From assembly GCA_020426505.1 (NCBI GenBank), contig JAGQPX010000021.1, positions 1 through 33,754 of the forward strand: a stretch of DNA of 33,754 bases. The letters are read 5' to 3'. The notes beneath the pieces were generated by a model that saw only the letters and a list, made by a program, of their open reading frames with translations, was not told the origin of the DNA and did no database searches. The stretch is from Planctomycetaceae bacterium (lineage in GTDB: Bacteria > Planctomycetota > Planctomycetia > Planctomycetales > Planctomycetaceae). The translations under genes and the position numbers were made by a program. The stretch's first letter is position 1, and each line of letters opens with the position of its first letter. Of this stretch, positions 26,844 to 33,754 are shown piece after piece.

Positions 26844-28082
26844 ATGTCGTATCACATTCCACGTGGTCTCTTTGTGTCGCTGTTGATAGGCCTCCTCGCC
26901 GTGTCGGATTCTGCGTTCGCAGAGCCGCCGGAACCGATCCTGCTTTGGCCCGACGGTGCACCCGGTGCCGTGGGGGAGGAGGACGCGGATCGGCCGTCGA
27001 TTCGTATCTACGAAGCCGACAAGCCAAACGGGTGTGCGATCGTCATCTGCCCCGGCGGTGGCTACGGCGGGTTGGCGTTCGATCATGAGGGGCATCAGAT
27101 CGCCAAGTGGTGCAACACCATCGGCGTGACAGGCATTGTGCTTAAGTACCGTCTCGGACGACGCTATCAGCACCCGGCTCCGCTGAACGATGTGCAACGG
27201 GCCATTCGCTATGTGCGGGTACACGCCGATGAGTTGAAGGTCGCTCCGAATCGCGTCGGCGTGATGGGCTTCTCGGCCGGCGGTCACCTCGCCTCGACCG
27301 TCTCGACGCATTACGACATGGGCAATAGAGTCGCAGAATATCCAATCAACATGGCGAGTTGCCGGCCCGACTTCACGATCCTGGGCTACCCGGTCGTCAG
27401 CTTCACGGAAGACTTCACGCATGCAGGCTCACGCCGCAACTTGTTGGGCGATGATCCCGATCCCGCGCTGGTCGAGTCGCTCTCGAACGAGACTCAAGTG
27501 AACGCACAAACGCCGCCCGCGTTCCTCTTCCACACCAGCGAAGACAAAGCGGTCCCGGTCGCGAACAGCCTTGCTTACTACGCCGCCTGCATCAAACACG
27601 GCGTCCCCGCAGAACTGCACGCCTACCAGAACGGCCCCCACGGCGTCGGCCTCGGCATCGCCGACCCGGTCCTGTTCACCTGGAAAGAACGCCTCGCCGA
27701 CTGGCTCCAGACCAACGGCTTCCTCACCAGCGCGGGTGCGGAGCGACTGGAGGTCGGCGGCAGCGTTTCGCTCAATGGCGAACCGATCCGCTGGGGGACC
27801 ATTACGTTCGTCCCCACCATCGGCAAGCAGATGCCGATCGCGGGCGGGCGCATCGGCGGTGGTAAATACATGATTCCGCGTTCCCGCGGCGTCATCAAGG
27901 GAAGCTACAGCGTCATCATCCGCACTCTCGGCAGCGTCGTTCCAGAGCCAACGATCGACGACGTGGTCACCCTCACCGGTCAATCCAACAGAGAGATCAT
28001 CATTGACGTACTGGCTGACACAGTCGACCTCAACTTTGACATCGAAACGACATCACTGCCTGACGTAAAGCTCAAACCGTAA
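26844..28082 (+). CDS. Secreted BD-FAE-like esterase with extra C-terminal beta domain
   Basis: A 412-residue protein with a signal peptide (VSLLIGLLAVSDSAFA, cleavage near residue 26). Residues about 30-295 form an alpha/beta-hydrolase of the acetylxylan-esterase-like or BD-FAE type: CPGGGYGGLAFDHEG (oxyanion loop), GFSAGGHLAS with nucleophile Ser144, SEDKAVPV with Asp234, and GPHGVGL with His266. Residues about 305-400 are a second, all-beta module beginning GGSVSLNGEPIRWGTITFVP. It resembles the transthyretin-like/carboxypeptidase-regulatory domains common in planctomycete secreted proteins and usually found as stand-alone lipoproteins. I infer deacetylation of a polysaccharide, with the beta module aiding location or binding. 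Convergent to pyrB. Confidence 0.82.
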   Translation: MSYHIPRGLFVSLLIGLLAVSDSAFAEPPEPILLWPDGAPGAVGEEDADRPSIRIYEADKPNGCAIVICPGGGYGGLAFDHEGHQIAKWCNTIGVTGIVLKYRLGRRYQHPAPLNDVQRAIRYVRVHADELKVAPNRVGVMGFSAGGHLASTVSTHYDMGNRVAEYPINMASCRPDFTILGYPVVSFTEDFTHAGSRRNLLGDDPDPALVESLSNETQVNAQTPPAFLFHTSEDKAVPVANSLAYYAACIKHGVPAELHAYQNGPHGVGLGIADPVLFTWKERLADWLQTNGFLTSAGAERLEVGGSVSLNGEPIRWGTITFVPTIGKQMPIAGGRIGGGKYMIPRSRGVIKGSYSVIIRTLGSVVPEPTIDDVVTLTGQSNREIIIDVLADTVDLNFDIETTSLPDVKLKP

Positions 28083-28084
28083 AG

Positions 28085-28216
28085 CGGTCCGACGAACATC
28101 CACCCACGAGCCACGCCAACGGCAAGGTCTCACCCACCATCAACAAGTTCAACCTCAACCTCGAAACCAAAACCTTGCCAGACCACCCGGCTGTCGGCAC
28201 AGAGCAATCACCGTAA
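28085..28216 (+). pseudogene. Possible degenerate duplicate of the esterase C-terminal tail
   Basis: In a different frame from the esterase, just after its stop, the DNA encodes INKFNLNLETKTLPD and then a TAA at 28214-28216. That resembles the esterase tail VDLNFDIETTSLPD. There is no start codon or ribosome site. It may be a decayed tandem copy of the end of such a gene, or chance. Confidence 0.3.
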
Positions 28217-28234
28217 TTCGACTTAAGCAAGCAT

Positions 28235-29185
28235 CTATGAGAAGGCTTGCGTCTCATGCAGCAGTGACAGGCAGGCCATGCGGATGAAGAGGCCGTTGGT
28301 GACCTGATTGAGGATGACGGAGTGGTCGCCGTCGGCGACGTCGGGGGTGATCTCGACTCCCCGGTTGATCGGGCCGGGGGCGAGAATCAGGACGTCGTCC
28401 TTCGCGCGTCGCATGCGTTCGCTCGTCATGCCGAACAGGTGAGCGTACTCAGCGATGCTGGGGAAGAAGGCACCCCGTTGTCGCTCGAACTGCACGCGGA
28501 GCAGGTTGACGCAGTCGGTCTCTGCAAGCACGTCGTCGAGGTTGTGTGAGACTTCGACGCCGAGTTGATCGATGTGCGGCGGGATGAGGGTCGCTGGCCC
28601 ACAGACGATCACACGGGCACCGAGCTTCTTGAGGCCCCAGATGTTCGAGCGTGCGACACGGCTGTGCAGAATGTCGCCGACGAGTGTGACGGTGAGTCCT
28701 GCGAACGAGCCGCGCTTCTCCCGGATGGTGAAAATGTCGAGCAGACCTTGCGTCGGGTGCTCGTGCGTGCCGTCGCCTGCGTTGAGGACGTTGCAGTCGA
28801 GATGCCGCGAGAGCAGCAGCGGGGCGCCCGGCGATTTGTGCCGAACCACCATGATGTCGACCCCCATCGACTGGATGGTCAGAGCCGTGTCGATGAAGGT
28901 TTCCCCCTTCGACAGGCTGCTGCCGGAGGAGGTGAAGTCGACTGTGTCGGCACTCAACCGCTTCGCAGCAAGGCTGAAGCTGGTCCGGGTCCGGGTCGAC
29001 GGTTCGAAGAACAGGTTGGCGACAACGCGACCGGCGAGCAGTCTCGACTTGGGTTCGCCTTCTTCAGCCTGGCGTTTGAACTCGGCCGCGACATCGAGAA
29101 TTCGCGTAATTTCCGCAGCGGAGAGGTCCTCCAGGCCGAGCAGATGCCGTCTTGTCCAGGGAGCGAGTTCGGTCGTGGCGGTCAT
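28235..29185 (-). CDS. pyrB: Aspartate carbamoyltransferase catalytic subunit
   Basis: A 316-residue protein matching PyrB in length. It joins carbamoyl phosphate and aspartate, the committing step of pyrimidine synthesis, in the cytoplasm. The carbamoyl-phosphate site [12 protein letters not shown] (about 59-70), the loop SSLSKGE with the swinging Lys, [12 protein letters not shown] and the closing MHAxxG-type region replaced by [13 protein letters not shown] identify it well. Regulatory subunit PyrI and dihydroorotase PyrC are not in the window. It is divergent from the acidic-protein gene and convergent to the esterase. No attenuator or PyrR-type element was found in its 271-base upstream region. 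Confidence 0.95.
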   Translation of the reverse strand: MTATTELAPWTRRHLLGLEDLSAAEITRILDVAAEFKRQAEEGEPKSRLLAGRVVANLFFEPSTRTRTSFSLAAKRLSADTVDFTSSGSSLSKGETFIDTALTIQSMGVDIMVVRHKSPGAPLLLSRHLDCNVLNAGDGTHEHPTQGLLDIFTIREKRGSFAGLTVTLVGDILHSRVARSNIWGLKKLGARVIVCGPATLIPPHIDQLGVEVSHNLDDVLAETDCVNLLRVQFERQRGAFFPSIAEYAHLFGMTSERMRRAKDDVLILAPGPINRGVEITPDVADGDHSVILNQVTNGLFIRMACLSLLHETQAFS

Positions 29186-29357
29186 GCGGGCACCCGGAAA
29201 TCGTGGCAGCTTTCACCACCCATGAAGAGGTTTGTCGGCGTCGAATCTAACTCGCTGCGAACGCTCAAGCAACCGGCAGACGCAAGGAACAATCGGTCGA
29301 ACCGCATCCCGGCGGAACGTTCGGATGGGGGGCGAAAAAAAACACGGGTTTCAGCGC

Positions 29358-29386
29358 TTGACAAGTCTGGACCGAATTGATTATCG
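29358..29386 (+). promoter_or_regulatory. Possible promoter of the acidic protein gene
   Basis: A perfect -35 TTGACA (29358-29363) is followed after 15-17 bases by an imperfect -10 (gattat/ttatcg region, 29379-29386). It lies about 75 bases upstream of the ATG at 29457. Confidence 0.4.
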
Positions 29387-29456
29387 AAACTCGCAAATGG
29401 TGCCCGGCCTCGCGTTGTGGCGCAACTGATTGGTAACTTTTGAAGGATGTCGACAA

Positions 29457-29750
29457 ATGATGGTTGCTCCCCCAGAGACCGACTTCGCCACGCTCCCCGT
29501 GGAGGATGCCTCGTCGTGGTACTCTCAACTCCCCTCCACGTACTCATTCACGATGAGTGACGACGAAGAGGACGAAGACTTCGACGACGAGGACGACTTC
29601 GATGACGATGAGGAAGATGAATTCGAAGACGAAGATGACTTCGAAGACGACTTCGACGATGATGACTTCGACGACGATGACGACTTCGATGATGACGACG
29701 AAGAGGAAGAGGACGACGACGACTACTTCGACGATGATGATGAATTCTGA
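29457..29750 (+). CDS. Extremely acidic small protein
   Basis: A 97-residue protein of unknown function. Residues 1-32 are ordinary (MMVAPPETDFATLP, then SSWYSQLPSTYSF). From residue 33 on, nearly every residue is Asp or Glu, broken only by periodic Phe or Tyr (DFDDEDDFDDDEEDEF pattern). Such a tail cannot fold by itself and would bind cations or basic partners such as DNA- or ribosome-binding proteins. A GAAGGA ribosome site lies nine bases before the ATG. The second Met (29553, MSDDEED) is an alternative start giving a wholly acidic 65-residue peptide. The DNA is correspondingly repetitive (gacgac/gaagac). A clear terminator follows. It precedes ileS by about 165 bases. Confidence 0.75.
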   Translation: MMVAPPETDFATLPVEDASSWYSQLPSTYSFTMSDDEEDEDFDDEDDFDDDEEDEFEDEDDFEDDFDDDDFDDDDDFDDDDEEEEDDDDYFDDDDEF

Positions 29751-29794
29751 TTGATTCGTCGCCTCGATTTCCTGTTCCTGGCCACGACAATTCT

Positions 29795-29831
29795 CACGCC
29801 GGCTGCACGCAATGTGGAGCCGGCGTGTTTT
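29795..29831 (+). terminator. Intrinsic terminator after the acidic protein gene
   Basis: Ten-bp stem cacgccggct / agccggcgtg (29795-29804, 29818-29827), a 13-base loop, then TTTT. It separates the acidic gene from ileS, so ileS probably has its own promoter in the 84 bases that follow. Confidence 0.82.
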
Positions 29832-29915
29832 GCATGGGGGCAGGGGTTGACCACGAGCGATGCCCCTTCGATCATGCCTGTTTCCCCAGTCGAACGTTCC
29901 CCCAAAGAGTGACCC

Positions 29916-33754
<3,839 letters not shown>

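Overview
The window is about 33.8 kb of a fairly GC-rich bacterial chromosome, most likely from a planctomycete of the Planctomycetaceae type. I infer this from several markers: a DUF1207 outer-membrane-like protein, a large surface protein with an N-terminal arginine-rich tract followed by a 'LLETRVLLT' motif, a helix-turn-helix/receiver fusion protein, an isoleucyl-tRNA synthetase of the divergent HHAW/MHKS clade, and weak Shine-Dalgarno sequences. No rRNA, tRNA, CRISPR array, prophage or transposase gene was seen. Most genes are housekeeping or accessory enzymes in short operons.

Layout. 0-3.2 kb: the end of a histone-deacetylase-like amidohydrolase, aroE with an atypical shikimate site, and convergent murJ. 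3.5-4.6 kb: DUF1207 protein. 4.7-10.6 kb: cimA (citramalate synthase, isoleucine pathway), a Uma2-family nuclease-like protein and valS. 10.6-14.8 kb (minus strand): a GT39-type membrane glycosyltransferase, an HTH-receiver protein, a 0.9 kb gene-free stretch, then a VOC protein coupled to a small unknown protein. 15-17.7 kb: a dioxygenase plus two secreted alpha/beta hydrolases. 18.1-21.1 kb: a 983-residue secreted protein with a metzincin-like zinc site, PKD-like domains and RTX repeats. 21.7-26.5 kb: DoxX, a zinc-ribbon membrane protein, a SulP transporter fused to carbonic anhydrase, and convergent PPK2. 26.8-33.8 kb: an esterase with an extra C-terminal beta domain, pyrB, an extremely acidic small protein, and ileS running off the window.

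Main discovery candidate: upstream of cimA lies what reads as a complete transcription attenuator. It has a near-consensus promoter (TTGACC-N17-TATAGT), an 18-residue leader peptide MSSISIQIIIGDSVVLRR with five Ile codons (three in a row) plus two Val and one Leu, a pause hairpin, an alternative antiterminator pairing, and a strong intrinsic terminator with a U-run. CimA starts the pyruvate route to isoleucine, so the codon bias of the leader matches the pathway product.

Second theme: the window is full of short palindromic and heptanucleotide-repeat elements, several inserted in frame in protein genes. valS carries two palindromes and one heptamer array, ileS carries one inverted heptamer element, and the glycosyltransferase gene carries one palindrome. 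One palindrome supplies the TAG stop codons of two convergent genes. ileS also has an apparent insertion of about 150 residues, with lower GC, in the editing-domain region.
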